The translations under genes were made by a program, and so were the position numbers. This document shows, one piece after another, positions 40,604 to 48,631 of a DNA stretch of 64,000 nucleotides; position 1 is the stretch's first letter, and the number at the start of each line of letters is the position of its first letter. The stretch comes from Nocardiopsis sp. NRRL B-16309 (GTDB lineage: Bacteria; Actinomycetota; Actinomycetes; Streptosporangiales; Streptosporangiaceae). Below the pieces are notes generated by a model, which saw only the letters and a list, made by a program, of their open reading frames with translations, searched no databases and was not told the origin of the DNA. The stretch lies in contig NZ_LGEC01000027.1 in assembly GCF_001279585.1 (NCBI RefSeq), positions 143,562-207,561 on the forward strand, read 5' to 3'.

Positions 40604-41563
40604 ATGGACGAGTTGGTCGGCGAACAGGCCGTGTGGCGGTTCGACGGTACGTCGGTGTCGATCAGGTACGAGACCAGGGGCTGGTTCCGCAGCCCCCTCC
40701 TGAAGAGGCTCGGGAGCCTCGAACTCCCGGTCGGGCTGGTCGACTCGGTCGACTTCCGTCCGAACGGCGGCCGTAAGGGCAAGGGCTGGCTCCTCCGGCT
40801 GAGGCTGCGCGAGCGCACGGACCCCTACGCGGCGGTCGGCATGATGCCCGACAACGGATCCCAGCCCTTCCACCTGGCCGGGCCCGCCCGGACCGAGCTG
40901 GTCGCCGAGTACCTGGCCGACCAGATCCGCTTCGCCGCGGAGCGGCACACCGCCGATCCGCACCCCGCCGCGGCCACCGCGCTCGTCCCGGAGCCGCCCC
41001 TGCACATCCGGACCGCCGAGGGCACCGCGACGCTGGACGGCACCTCGCTGCGCCTGGTGTGGTCCGGTGCCTACGCGAGTTCGCGCAAGAAGAAGGCCCA
41101 GCGCCGCGAGTACGGCCTCGCCGACATCGCGTCGGTGGAGTGGGTTCCCTCCGACGGCTGGGAGTGGGGGTTCCTGCGGGTGGTCACCCGCGCGGGCGGC
41201 GAGGCCGACGCCAAGCCGGGCAAGGACCTGCGCTGCCTCCTGGCCGACGACGGCGAGGAGGGTTTCCAGGCCCTGCTGATGGCGGCCACCGCCACCGCCC
41301 GCGTGTGGGCCCTGCGGCCCGCGGGCGGTTCGGCGCCCGAGGCCGCCGAAACGGGCCGGGACTGGCTCGGCACGGCGCGCTCCGCCGTCGCCCGCATCGG
41401 CGCGGCCCTGCCGGAGGCGGGGGAGCGGCCGACGGAGCGGGCCCCGGCCGACACCGCGTGGATCTACGAGCAGATCGAGCGCCTGGGCGAGCTGCACGCG
41501 CGAGGCGTGCTCACCGACGAGGAGTTCTCCGCCAAGAAGGCCGAACTCCTCGCCCGTATCTGA
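40604..41563 (+). CDS. DUF4429 protein with SHOCT tail
   Basis: A 319-residue cytosolic protein with two DUF4429 repeats (about 1-110 and 125-225; second begins IRTAEGTATLDGTSLRLVW) and a C-terminal SHOCT helix (YEQIERLGELHARGVLTDEE FSAKK). DUF4429 is a PH-like beta domain of unknown function widespread in Streptomyces; SHOCT helices mediate oligomerisation. ATG 40604 is supported by AAAGGGG 6 nt upstream. Single gene, no functional hint from neighbours. Confidence 0.88.
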   Translation: MDELVGEQAVWRFDGTSVSIRYETRGWFRSPLLKRLGSLELPVGLVDSVDFRPNGGRKGKGWLLRLRLRERTDPYAAVGMMPDNGSQPFHLAGPARTELVAEYLADQIRFAAERHTADPHPAAATALVPEPPLHIRTAEGTATLDGTSLRLVWSGAYASSRKKKAQRREYGLADIASVEWVPSDGWEWGFLRVVTRAGGEADAKPGKDLRCLLADDGEEGFQALLMAATATARVWALRPAGGSAPEAAETGRDWLGTARSAVARIGAALPEAGERPTERAPADTAWIYEQIERLGELHARGVLTDEEFSAKKAELLARI

Positions 41564-41625
41564 CCCGTCCCCAGTACCGGCCGCGAACGAGACTCGCGAG
41601 CGGATGTTCGCGTTCGTGGGATGGG

Positions 41626-41647
41626 GTGGTATCAATAATGATATCAC
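41626..41647. promoter_or_regulatory. Likely HicB operator
   Basis: GTGGTATCA (41626-41634) and TGATATCAC (41639-41647), a 9-bp inverted repeat with one mismatch and 4-nt spacer, end 6 bp before the hicA start. It overlaps an AT-rich -10-like stretch, unusual in this GC-rich window. HicB antitoxins commonly repress their own operon through such sites. Confidence 0.6.
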
Positions 41648-41653
41648 TGCACC

Positions 41654-41918
41654 ATGGAACGTCGGGAGAAGGCGCTCGAAGCTCCGCGGGACACCCCGGC
41701 ATCGGCACGGTTCGCCGAACTTGAAGGAGTGTGCGGGCACTTCTTCGGGGAGCCACGCCAGCGGGGCACTTCGCACCAGGTCTACAAGACGCCCTGGGCG
41801 GGCGATCCTCGCGTCAACATCCAGAACGACCATGGGAAGGCGAAGCCCCTACCAGGTGAGGCAGGTGCTCGCCGCGATCAGGAGACTGGAAGAGAGCGAA
41901 GGAGAGGGGCAGCAGTGA
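41654..41918 (+). pseudogene. hicA: HicA-family toxin gene with +1 frameshift
   Basis: Codons from ATG 41654 read as a HicA-like mRNA interferase (FAELEGVCGHFFGEPRQRGT, with the family Ser-His in GTSHQVYKTPW, then GDPRVNIQNDHGKAKP). The expected continuation YQVRQVLAAIRRLEESEGEG is present but in the +1 frame from 41850, ending at TGA 41916-41918, which overlaps the hicB start (GTGA). The shift is at a CCCC run (41846-41849): one C fewer would restore a normal 87-residue toxin. As it stands, the original frame has no stop and runs into hicB as a 197-residue fusion. Causes could be inactivation, +1 ribosomal slippage at CCC-C, or sequencing error. Confidence 0.8.
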
Positions 41919-42247
41919 ACGTCGCTGAGCACTACGCGTACCGGGTCGTCTGGTCGGCCGAGGACGAGGCGTATGTCGGAACCGTCGCCGAACTGCCGTC
42001 CCTCTCCTGGGTCGGAGACGACCGCACCGAAGCCTTCGAAGGCATCCAGGGGCTCGCCACCTCCGTTGTCGACGAGATGACCGATTCGGGTGAGGAAGCG
42101 CCCGAGGCGATCGCGGACCGTACGTACTCGGGCAAGTTCATGGTCCGGATCCCGCCGGAGCAGCACAGACAGTTGGCCCTCGAAGCGGCCGAGCAGCACG
42201 TCTCGCTCAACCGGCTCGCCGCCGCGCGGCTCGGAGCGTGCGGCTGA
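41915..42247 (+). CDS. hicB: HicB-family antitoxin
   Basis: A 110-residue protein: N-terminal partial RNase H-like domain (YAYRVVWSAEDEAYVGTVAE, PSLSWVGDDRTEAFEGIQGL) that binds the toxin, followed by KFMVRIPPEQHRQLALEAAE and a helical/ribbon-helix-helix C-terminus (VSLNRLAAARLGA) likely used for DNA binding. GTG 41915 is supported by a GGAG upstream (GGAGAGGGGCAGCA spacing) and by its overlap with the hicA stop. It neutralises the toxin and represses the operon through the upstream palindrome. Convergent with the next gene, 20 bp apart. Confidence 0.85.
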   Translation: MNVAEHYAYRVVWSAEDEAYVGTVAELPSLSWVGDDRTEAFEGIQGLATSVVDEMTDSGEEAPEAIADRTYSGKFMVRIPPEQHRQLALEAAEQHVSLNRLAAARLGACG

Positions 42248-42267
42248 GCGGTGCAGGGGGCCCCGAG

Positions 42268-43032
42268 TCAGGACTGGGCGGCTTTGAGCGCCGACACGGC
42301 CCCGGGGACGTCGTCGACGACCACCGCGTCCACCCCCGCCTCCGCGAAGCGCGCGGCGTCGACCGGGTCGGGGCACCAGGACAGCACCTGGAGTCCGGCG
42401 CGGTGCGCCACGTCCACGGTGTGGGGCACCGAACGCCGCCCCGGCCGGGGCTCCTCGCCCGTCAGCCCGAACGAGCGCGCGTCGATCGCCACGATCGCGC
42501 AGCCCATTCCGGCCGCCCCCGCCACGGCCGAGTCCAGCGGGTTGCGCACGAACGGCATCCACGCCGTGGGCACAGCGGGCGCCGCCTCGGCGACCGCCAG
42601 CAGGACACCGGGGTCGAAAGAACAGACGAACACCCGGCGACGCGCGGCCTCCCGGCGCAGATACGGCAGGAGCAGCGACACCGTCCGCCGTGACGGAGCG
42701 TCGACGGCGTCCTCCATGACCGATTTCACGTCGACGTCCACGCCGACCCCGGGCGGGATCGCCGCCAGGCCCTCGTCCAGGCCGATCAGCCCCGCCCGCG
42801 CGCACTCGGCGGCGCTCACGTCCACGATCGCCCGGCCGTCCTCCAGGGCCGCGTCGTGGTGGAGCACCAGGGCGTCGTCGGCGGTGCGGCGCACGTCCAC
42901 TTCGACCCAGTCGGCCCCCGCGGCGGCCGCCGCGGCGAAGGACTCCGCGGTGTTCTCCCGCACGCCCCCGACCACGCCGCGGCCCAGGCCGCGGTGGCCG
43001 ATCACCTCGGTGGCGGTGAACACGCCGCTCAC
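42268..43032 (-). CDS. Glycerophosphodiester phosphodiesterase-family protein
   Basis: A 254-residue cytosolic TIM-barrel protein. GDPD motifs are present: IGHRGLGRGVVGGVRENTAE SF, GADWVEVDVRRTADDALVLH HD (metal-binding Glu/Asp and His), and DVDVKSVMEDA. The family splits glycerophosphodiesters into sn-glycerol-3-phosphate and an alcohol, or remodels glycerol-phosphate polymers. GTG 43032 overlaps the stop of the IspD/TarI-like gene by four bases, so the two are coupled. Together they suggest handling of polyol phosphate used for, or released from, a wall polymer. Confidence 0.85.
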   Translation of the reverse strand: MSGVFTATEVIGHRGLGRGVVGGVRENTAESFAAAAAAGADWVEVDVRRTADDALVLHHDAALEDGRAIVDVSAAECARAGLIGLDEGLAAIPPGVGVDVDVKSVMEDAVDAPSRRTVSLLLPYLRREAARRRVFVCSFDPGVLLAVAEAAPAVPTAWMPFVRNPLDSAVAGAAGMGCAIVAIDARSFGLTGEEPRPGRRSVPHTVDVAHRAGLQVLSWCPDPVDAARFAEAGVDAVVVDDVPGAVSALKAAQS

Positions 43033-43772
43033 GATCGGGCCTCCGTGCGGGAGCGCGTCCGGCGCAGCAGGGCCTCGGCGACCTCCACGTCGCCGGGGTT
43101 GGTGACCTTGATGTTGGACTCGTCGCCAGGCACGATCCGGACCTCCTCGCCGGGCAGGTAGCGCAGCACGACCCCGCAGTCGTCGGTCGCCACCAGTGCG
43201 GGATCGGCCATCGCGAGCTCGTAGGCGCGGCGCACCACGCCGAGCCGGAAGCCCTGGGGCGTCTGCATCCGGCGCAGCTCGGTGCGCGGCGGGACGTCGG
43301 CGATCGCCTCGCCGCCGCGCCCGGGGACCACCCGGACCACGGTGTCGGCGCTGGGCACCGCCACGCCGACCGCGCCCGCCGAGCCCAGCGCCGACACGCA
43401 CGCCGCGATGGTCTCGGGCCGGACGAGGGGGCGGGCGGCGTCGTGCAGCAGGGCCAGGTCGGTGTCGGCGGCCGAGGCCATGGCGGACAGGGCGGCACAG
43501 GAGGTCTCGGTCCGGGTCGCGCCGCCGGGAAGGACCGCGCTGACCTTGGTGAACCCCGCGTTCGCGACGATCTCGCCGACCCGGTCCAGGTACTCGTCCA
43601 CCATGAGCACGACGATCTCGTCGACCTCGGGGCAGGCCTCGAAGGCGGCGATCGAGTGCTCGATGATGGGGCGCCCCTCCAGGGGGAGGAGCTGTTTGGG
43701 GGTGTCCGCGCCCATGCGCGCGCCGACCCCGCCGGCCAGAACGGCCGCGATCACCCGCGGGCCCGTGGGCAT
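43029..43772 (-). CDS. IspD/TarI-family cytidylyltransferase
   Basis: A 247-residue CTP-dependent nucleotidyltransferase. The CTP-binding loop AAVLAGGVGARMGADTPKQL with LPLEGRPIIEHSI, the HDAARPLV motif and SNIKVTNPGDVEVAEALL are intact. IspD makes CDP-methylerythritol for isoprenoids; TarI/Bcs1 makes CDP-ribitol for teichoic acid. There is no ispF nearby, and neighbours are a GDPD gene and a teichoic-acid-type ABC exporter, so CDP-ribitol (or another CDP-polyol) synthesis is more likely. Sequence alone does not separate the two. ATG 43772 has GGAGAG 4 nt upstream. Confidence 0.82.
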   Translation of the reverse strand: MPTGPRVIAAVLAGGVGARMGADTPKQLLPLEGRPIIEHSIAAFEACPEVDEIVVLMVDEYLDRVGEIVANAGFTKVSAVLPGGATRTETSCAALSAMASAADTDLALLHDAARPLVRPETIAACVSALGSAGAVGVAVPSADTVVRVVPGRGGEAIADVPPRTELRRMQTPQGFRLGVVRRAYELAMADPALVATDDCGVVLRYLPGEEVRIVPGDESNIKVTNPGDVEVAEALLRRTRSRTEARS

Positions 43773-44165
43773 GGCGCTCTCCTGATCGAGGTGTGTGGTG
43801 GCGCGGTCGCCGCGCCCAGTGGCCGACATTAGCTGAAACGAGCACGGTAGGTCGGCTCAGGGGCGCGCACGCGGGGTGAGGGTCCGGAACATCGGTCTGA
43901 GGAGGGTGCGCTGGCGCGGCCCGTCGCGCGCGGCGGTAACCTATGGACGCCTGTACGGCGTGCCCGGTCCGGACCTCCTCTTCTGCGGTCGTGGATCCGG
44001 GGTCGGTCCACGGCATCCCCCGCCCGCCCGTGGACACCCTCCCCCGAGAGCCAGGGGCCGAGGCGGGGCCGGGCCGTCAACGCCGGTCCGGTGCGCGCAG
44101 GCGAGAACGTACATGCCCGTCCGGCACATCGTGGACCGGGCGAGAACCAACCCTTGGAGGTGGCG
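43773..44165. other. Divergent promoter region of transporter operon
   Basis: No gene is supported in these 393 bp between the cytidylyltransferase (leftward) and tagG (rightward). A TAACCT at about 43938-43943 could be a -10 for the right side; otherwise nothing distinct. Confidence 0.4.
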
Positions 44166-44996
44166 GTGGCGTCAAGGACGCTGGCCGTCTGGGAGCACCG
44201 GAAGGTCGTCGGCCTCCTGGTCCGGCGCGACCTGAAGGTCAAGTACCAGCAGTCCGTACTCGGGTACGCCTGGACCATGTTGGAGCCACTGGCTATGACG
44301 ATGGTCTACTTCTTCGTGTTCGGGGTGATCCTCAACGCGAACCGGGGCATGCCGACCGAGGAGTACGGCGGCTTCCTGCTCTTCCTGGTGGCGGGCATCC
44401 TCCCGTGGACGACCTTCGGGCAGATCCTCGGCGAGGCCCCCCGAGCCATGATCACGCATGCCAAGCTGATCACCACGATGAAGGTGCCCCGGGAGATCTT
44501 CCCGACGGCCACCGTGGGCACCAAGTTCATCGAGTACCTGCTCACCTGGCCGATCCTGCTGGTGTTCGTGGTCGTCCTGGGCGGTCGGCCCTCGGTCATG
44601 GGCGTCTTCGTCTGGCTCCCCCTGGCGGTCGTGCTCACGTTCGCGTTCGGTCTGGGCCTCACCCTGTTCCTGTCCTCGGTCAACGTGCTCCTGCGCGACG
44701 TGGAGCGCCTCACCCGGATCGTCACCCGCCTGCTGTTCTACGGGTCCGCGATCCTGTTCCCGGCGTCCATGGTGCTCGAATCGGACCAGGTTCCGGGCTG
44801 GGCGATGACCCTCTACCAGCTCAACCCGCTGCTCGGCATCTTCCAGATGCACCGCGCGGTGTGGTTCGCTGGGTTCGAGGAACTAACTCCGACCACGCTC
44901 GCGTTGAGCAGTTCGGTGGTCGGTTCGATTCTGATGCTCATCATCGGATACTGGACGTTCCGTCGCCTGGAGATGTCCGTTCTGAAGGAGTTGTGA
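44166..44996 (+). CDS. tagG: ABC-2 polysaccharide/teichoic acid exporter, permease
   Basis: A 276-residue membrane protein with six hydrophobic segments, of the Wzm/TagG type (RRDLKVKYQQSVLGYAWTML EPL at the start, then MVYFFVFGVIL, and VNVLLRDVERLTRIVTRLLF in the middle). With TagH it exports an undecaprenyl-linked polymer. GTG 44166 is fixed by GGAGG at 44156-44160, 5 nt upstream. Its stop overlaps the tagH start (TGATG). The wide homology does not tell which polymer is carried; teichoic-acid-like material is suggested by the CDP-polyol genes on both sides. Confidence 0.9.
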   Translation: MASRTLAVWEHRKVVGLLVRRDLKVKYQQSVLGYAWTMLEPLAMTMVYFFVFGVILNANRGMPTEEYGGFLLFLVAGILPWTTFGQILGEAPRAMITHAKLITTMKVPREIFPTATVGTKFIEYLLTWPILLVFVVVLGGRPSVMGVFVWLPLAVVLTFAFGLGLTLFLSSVNVLLRDVERLTRIVTRLLFYGSAILFPASMVLESDQVPGWAMTLYQLNPLLGIFQMHRAVWFAGFEELTPTTLALSSSVVGSILMLIIGYWTFRRLEMSVLKEL

Positions 44997-45895
44997 TGGC
45001 GCAGACGACCTACGGCGCCGAGGTCACCACCGGACCGGTCATCGAAGCGAAGGGGCTCGGTGTCAAGTTCGCGGTCAACAGGCGGCGCAAGCGCAGCCTG
45101 CGTGAGATGTTCATCCACGGGACCAAGCGCGACCCCAACGCCGAGGGCGACGAGTTCTGGCCCCTGCGCGACGTCTCCTTCGAGGTCGGACGCGGCGACT
45201 GCGTCGGCATCGTCGGCAAGAACGGCACCGGCAAGTCCACCCTGCTCAAGCTCATCGCGGGCGTACTCATGCCCGACGAGGGCGACGTGCAGGTCCGCGG
45301 GAAGGTCGCGCCGCTGCTGGAGCTGCGGGCCGGCTTCAACGACAACCTGACCGGCCGCGAGAACGTGTACCTGGTCGGTTCGCTGCACGGCATGTCCGAG
45401 GAGCTGATCGACGAGCGCTTCGAGGAGATCATCGACTTCGCCGAGATCAAGTCGAAGTTCGTCGACACCCCCGTGCGCCACTACTCCAGCGGGATGAAGG
45501 TGCGGCTCGGCTTCGCGCTCATCTCCCAGCTGGAGCACCCGATCATGCTGGTCGACGAGGTCCTCGCGGTCGGAGACAAGGCCTTCAAGCGCAAGTGCTA
45601 CGAGGCCATCGACCGGATGCTGGCCAACCACCGCACGATGGTCCTGGTCTCGCACAGCGAGAGGGACCTGCGCCGGTTCTGCAACCGCGGCCTGTACATC
45701 AAGGGCGGCGGGCTCGCGCTGGACACCGACATCGAGTCCGCGCTGGCGGCCTACGACGAGGACACCAAGGCCGAGATCGCCGAGCGCAAGAAGCGCGACG
45801 CCGCGAAGAAGAAGCGCGCCGAGGAGGCCCAGCAGAAGGCCGACGAGGCCGCCCGCGAGAACGAGGGCGACGGAGACGGCGGCCAGGCCGCCTGA
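44996..45895 (+). CDS. tagH: ABC exporter ATPase, Wzt/TagH type
   Basis: A 299-residue ATPase partner of TagG. Walker A GKNGTGKST at 74-82, signature YSSGMKVRLGFAL, Walker B IMLVDEVLAVGD and switch His in VLVSHSERDLRRFC are intact. An insertion before Walker A (RRRKRSLREMFIHGTKRD) is typical of the teichoic acid/O-antigen family. The C-terminus is a charged Lys/Ala/Glu helix of about 40 residues, without the carbohydrate-binding domain found in some Wzt proteins. ATG overlaps the tagG stop by one base. Followed by a strong terminator. Confidence 0.92.
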   Translation: MAQTTYGAEVTTGPVIEAKGLGVKFAVNRRRKRSLREMFIHGTKRDPNAEGDEFWPLRDVSFEVGRGDCVGIVGKNGTGKSTLLKLIAGVLMPDEGDVQVRGKVAPLLELRAGFNDNLTGRENVYLVGSLHGMSEELIDERFEEIIDFAEIKSKFVDTPVRHYSSGMKVRLGFALISQLEHPIMLVDEVLAVGDKAFKRKCYEAIDRMLANHRTMVLVSHSERDLRRFCNRGLYIKGGGLALDTDIESALAAYDEDTKAEIAERKKRDAAKKKRAEEAQQKADEAARENEGDGDGGQAA

Positions 45896-45899
45896 CACC

Positions 45900-45931
45900 C
45901 CGAACGCCCGCCCGCAGGGGCGGGCGTTCGG
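45900..45931 (+). terminator. Terminator of tagGH
   Basis: A perfect 14-bp stem, CCGAACGCCCGCCC (45900-45913) with 45918-45931, and a 4-nt loop, 4 bp past the tagH stop. It ends the transporter transcript and makes the next operon separate. Confidence 0.85.
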
Positions 45932-45965
45932 CCGTTCCGCGTGCCTCGGCCCGAGGGGTGGCTCG

Positions 45966-46106
45966 GGGCGCGCCAGTGTTCTGCGGGAGGAGCCGGGGCC
46001 GCGGCGAGCTTGCGAGCGAGGCAAGTCGACGACGAAGAACACCGGCTACTCGGCGCCCCGTGTGCGCGGCCGAGCTTGCGAGGGCGCCAGAAAAAGGTGT
46101 TCTGCG
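45966..46106. repeat. Nested short repeats in intergenic region
   Basis: In the 277 bp of non-coding DNA after the terminator, two motifs each occur twice: TGTTCTGCG (45977-45985 and 46098-46106, each near GGCGC..CCAG) and GAGCTTGCGAG (46006-46016 and 46072-46082). AGAACACC at 46036-46043 is also the near-complement of the first. Order A-B-B-A; origin unknown. Confidence 0.5.
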
Positions 46107-46208
46107 CGCCCACTACGGCTTACCGGGCGCTATGTGCGTGTCAGTGGTTGATTGGCTACCAACCGTGGGAAACGGTGACTCTCAGTCATACGTCGAGAGG
46201 GCATCTCC

Positions 46209-47123
46209 ATGGTCAACGGCACGGTGGCGCGGTCGACCGCGCGGATGTTGGAACGCCGACACGTCACACGTGCGGGCATGACGCGGATCAGCGTGTTGGC
46301 GGCACTCGGCGCGGCGGTCTGGTTCACCCGGGCGGACACGGTCGGCGCCCTGGCCGGCTCCCTGTTCCTCGGCGCGGTGCTCTTCTGCGACGCCGTGCGC
46401 GCGCGGATGCGGGCCAACCGGCGTGACGCCCTGACGGTCTGGCTCGTGTCGATGCTCGCCCAGCTGCGCGAGTACATCGTCTACGCGGGACTGGCGGTCG
46501 GCGCGGTCCTGGCGGGGCTGGCCGACGGGTGGGGCTGGGCGGCGGGCGCGCTCATCGCCCTCGCCCTGCGGGACTGGCTCCTGATCGCCCGTGCCGCCCC
46601 CACCGCTCCCGACCTGTCCCGGGATGTCGGGCGCGAACCGCACGCCCGGCCCGGGCGGACTGGCGGCCTCCTGGCGGACCTGGCGCCCCGGCCGCCGGAG
46701 GGCCCGCGCGAGAGCGATCCCCGGCTGACCGGCCGCCTGCTCGGGCCCGGGCCCGGGCCCGGCTCAGGCGCCGCGGCCGACGCGCGCCCGGGGGACGGGG
46801 GAGCGGCGGCGGCCCCGGGAGGGCCGCCCCGCCCCCGGATCTCACCGGAGGCGCTCACCGGGCGGGAGTCCCCCTCCGCGCGGGCGTCGCTCTCACGGGA
46901 GCCGGAGCGGGCGACCGCGCCGCCGGAGGGGGACCGCCTCGCCCGGGTGCAGCTGCCCCACCTGGCCCGACGGATCATGGTGTTCTCCCAGAGCACCCGC
47001 TTCCTGGCCATCGCGGTGACCGCCACCCTGTGGGACGCCAGGGTCGCGTTCCTCACGTTGATCGTCGGATGCGCGGTGGCCGTGACCGGGGAACTGGTCG
47101 ACCCGCGGGGAGGCCGCCGGTGA
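46209..47123 (+). CDS. Membrane protein, upstream partner of DUF5941-like gene
   Basis: A 304-residue protein with hydrophobic segments at about 25-70 and 82-122, a long polar Gly/Pro/Arg-rich central loop (about 135-245), and two hydrophobic segments near the end (FLAIAVTATLWDARVAFLTL then IVGCAVAVTGELV). It has the look of a degenerate CDP-alcohol phosphatidyltransferase-like or DUF5941 N-terminal part, but no catalytic motif is visible. Its stop overlaps the next gene (GTGA), and in Streptomyces related sequences occur joined in one larger DUF5941 protein, as I recall. ATG 46209 with GAGAGGG upstream. First gene of the glycerol-1-phosphate operon. Confidence 0.65.
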   Translation: MVNGTVARSTARMLERRHVTRAGMTRISVLAALGAAVWFTRADTVGALAGSLFLGAVLFCDAVRARMRANRRDALTVWLVSMLAQLREYIVYAGLAVGAVLAGLADGWGWAAGALIALALRDWLLIARAAPTAPDLSRDVGREPHARPGRTGGLLADLAPRPPEGPRESDPRLTGRLLGPGPGPGSGAAADARPGDGGAAAAPGGPPRPRISPEALTGRESPSARASLSREPERATAPPEGDRLARVQLPHLARRIMVFSQSTRFLAIAVTATLWDARVAFLTLIVGCAVAVTGELVDPRGGRR

Positions 47124-47863
47124 GCGTGCACGGCGAAGCACCCGCGCCGCGGCCCCCGCGCGAGGCACTGCGTGGAACCCTGCCCGACCTGCGCGTTCTC
47201 CGTGATGACAGTCACATGGGAACGCTGCTCGGGCGGATCGCCCCGGGTGCCGTGCCACCGCTGATGACCGCGCTGACCGGCCTGCTGGTGGTCGGGACGC
47301 TCCTCGTGGCGGGACGCGGGCAGCTGGCAGGCATTACCCTGTTCGCACCGGTCGCTGCCCTGCTACTGTCCGGGTTGGCCTCGGGTCACCCCCACGACGG
47401 ACCGTACGACTGGCTCGTACCCCCCGTCCTGCGGGTCACCGAGTACGCCTATCTGGCAGTTCTGGGGTGGGCGTCCGGTGTACCCGGTCCCTTGGTGTTC
47501 GTACTCTTGGTTGCGGTCGTCTGCCACCACCGCGACGACGTGTCGCGGTCCGCGGTCGGTGTCACCCGTCCCTCATGGGTGCGCGCCGCCGCGCTCGGCT
47601 GGGACGGCCGCATGCTCGTCATCGCGATCGGCGGTGCGTCGCACGCCCTGGCCATCGGCTACGGCGTCCTCGCCGCGTACCTCTGGGTGCTCCTCGTCCG
47701 CGAGGCCGTACGCACCTGGAGCGCCACGGAAGTGACCGACGTGCGCACGAGCGCCACCACCGTCCCCAGTGGTGGCGCGCAGGGCCAGGGAGATCCGCGG
47801 ATCACCCGGCCCGGCGACGGGGACGGGGGCCAACCGGCCGCCGGAACGAACGGGGAGGCGTGA
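47120..47863 (+). CDS. DUF5941-like membrane protein
   Basis: A 247-residue protein. The conserved centre reads HPHDGPYDWLVPPVLRVTEY then VFVLLVAVVCHHRDDVSRSA, resembling the C-terminal domain of actinomycete DUF5941 proteins, which are encoded next to CDP-alcohol phosphatidyltransferases. About five hydrophobic segments lie between residues 35 and 200; the C-terminal 40 residues are polar. GTG 47120 overlaps the previous stop. Function unknown; the constant neighbourhood suggests a role in making or moving the CDP-alcohol-derived lipid or polymer. Confidence 0.65.
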   Translation: MSVHGEAPAPRPPREALRGTLPDLRVLRDDSHMGTLLGRIAPGAVPPLMTALTGLLVVGTLLVAGRGQLAGITLFAPVAALLLSGLASGHPHDGPYDWLVPPVLRVTEYAYLAVLGWASGVPGPLVFVLLVAVVCHHRDDVSRSAVGVTRPSWVRAAALGWDGRMLVIAIGGASHALAIGYGVLAAYLWVLLVREAVRTWSATEVTDVRTSATTVPSGGAQGQGDPRITRPGDGDGGQPAAGTNGEA

Positions 47864-47899
47864 GCGCGCCTCCCCGCACACAAGGAGGAACACGCCCTC

Positions 47900-48631
47900 A
47901 TGCTCGGAATGGTTCTCGCCGCAGGCGCCGGGCGCCGCCTGCGCCCGTACACCGACACCCTGCCCAAGGCCCTGGTGCCCGTCGACGGCGAGACGACCAT
48001 CATGGACATCTCGCTGCGCAACCTGGCCGCCGCCGGCCTCAAGGACGTCGTCGTCGTGGTCGGCTACCGCGCGGAGGCCGTCGAGGAGCGCAAGGAGGCA
48101 CTGGAGCGGCGCCACGGCGTCAACCTCACCCTCTCGTACAACGACAAGGCCGAGGAGTGGAACAACGCCTACTCCCTCTGGACCGCGCGCGAGTTCTTCT
48201 CCGAGGGCGTCCTCCTGGTCAACGGCGACACGGTTCACCCCGTGAGCGTCGAGGAAACGCTACTCGCCGCGAGGGGACCGGAACTCCTCCTCGCGGTGGA
48301 CAACGTGAAAAGCCTCGCTGACGAGGAGATGAAGGTGACCCTCGACGAGGGCGGCCACGTCAGCACGATCACCAAGCTGATGGACCCCGCCACCGCGGCG
48401 GGCGAGTACATCGGCGCCACGCTCATCGAGAGCACCCTGGACGGCCGCCTGGCCGACGCCCTCAAGGCGACCTGGGAGCGGGACCCCCAGCTGTACTACG
48501 AGGACGGCTACCAGGAGCTGGTCAACCGCGGCGAGAAGGTCTCCGTCGCGCCGATCGGCGAGGTCGACTGGGTCGAGGTCGACAACCACGACGACCTCGC
48601 CAAGGCAAGGGAGATCGCGTGCCGCTACTAG
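47900..48631 (+). CDS. LicC-like sugar/choline-phosphate nucleotidyltransferase
   Basis: A 243-residue GT-A-fold nucleotidyltransferase. The nucleotide loop MVLAAGAGRRLRPYTDTLPK with Lys in LPKALVPV, the metal Asp in LLVNGDTVHP, and VDWVEVDNHDDLAKAREI at the end match the phosphocholine cytidylyltransferase/LicC and sugar-1-phosphate family. It would activate a phosphorylated small alcohol or sugar with CTP or UTP. Given the next two genes, a CDP-activated glycerol-1-phosphate-like compound is an attractive but unproven product. ATG 47900 has AGGAGG about 12 nt upstream. It overlaps the next gene by 13 bp. Confidence 0.85.
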   Translation: MLGMVLAAGAGRRLRPYTDTLPKALVPVDGETTIMDISLRNLAAAGLKDVVVVVGYRAEAVEERKEALERRHGVNLTLSYNDKAEEWNNAYSLWTAREFFSEGVLLVNGDTVHPVSVEETLLAARGPELLLAVDNVKSLADEEMKVTLDEGGHVSTITKLMDPATAAGEYIGATLIESTLDGRLADALKATWERDPQLYYEDGYQELVNRGEKVSVAPIGEVDWVEVDNHDDLAKAREIACRY

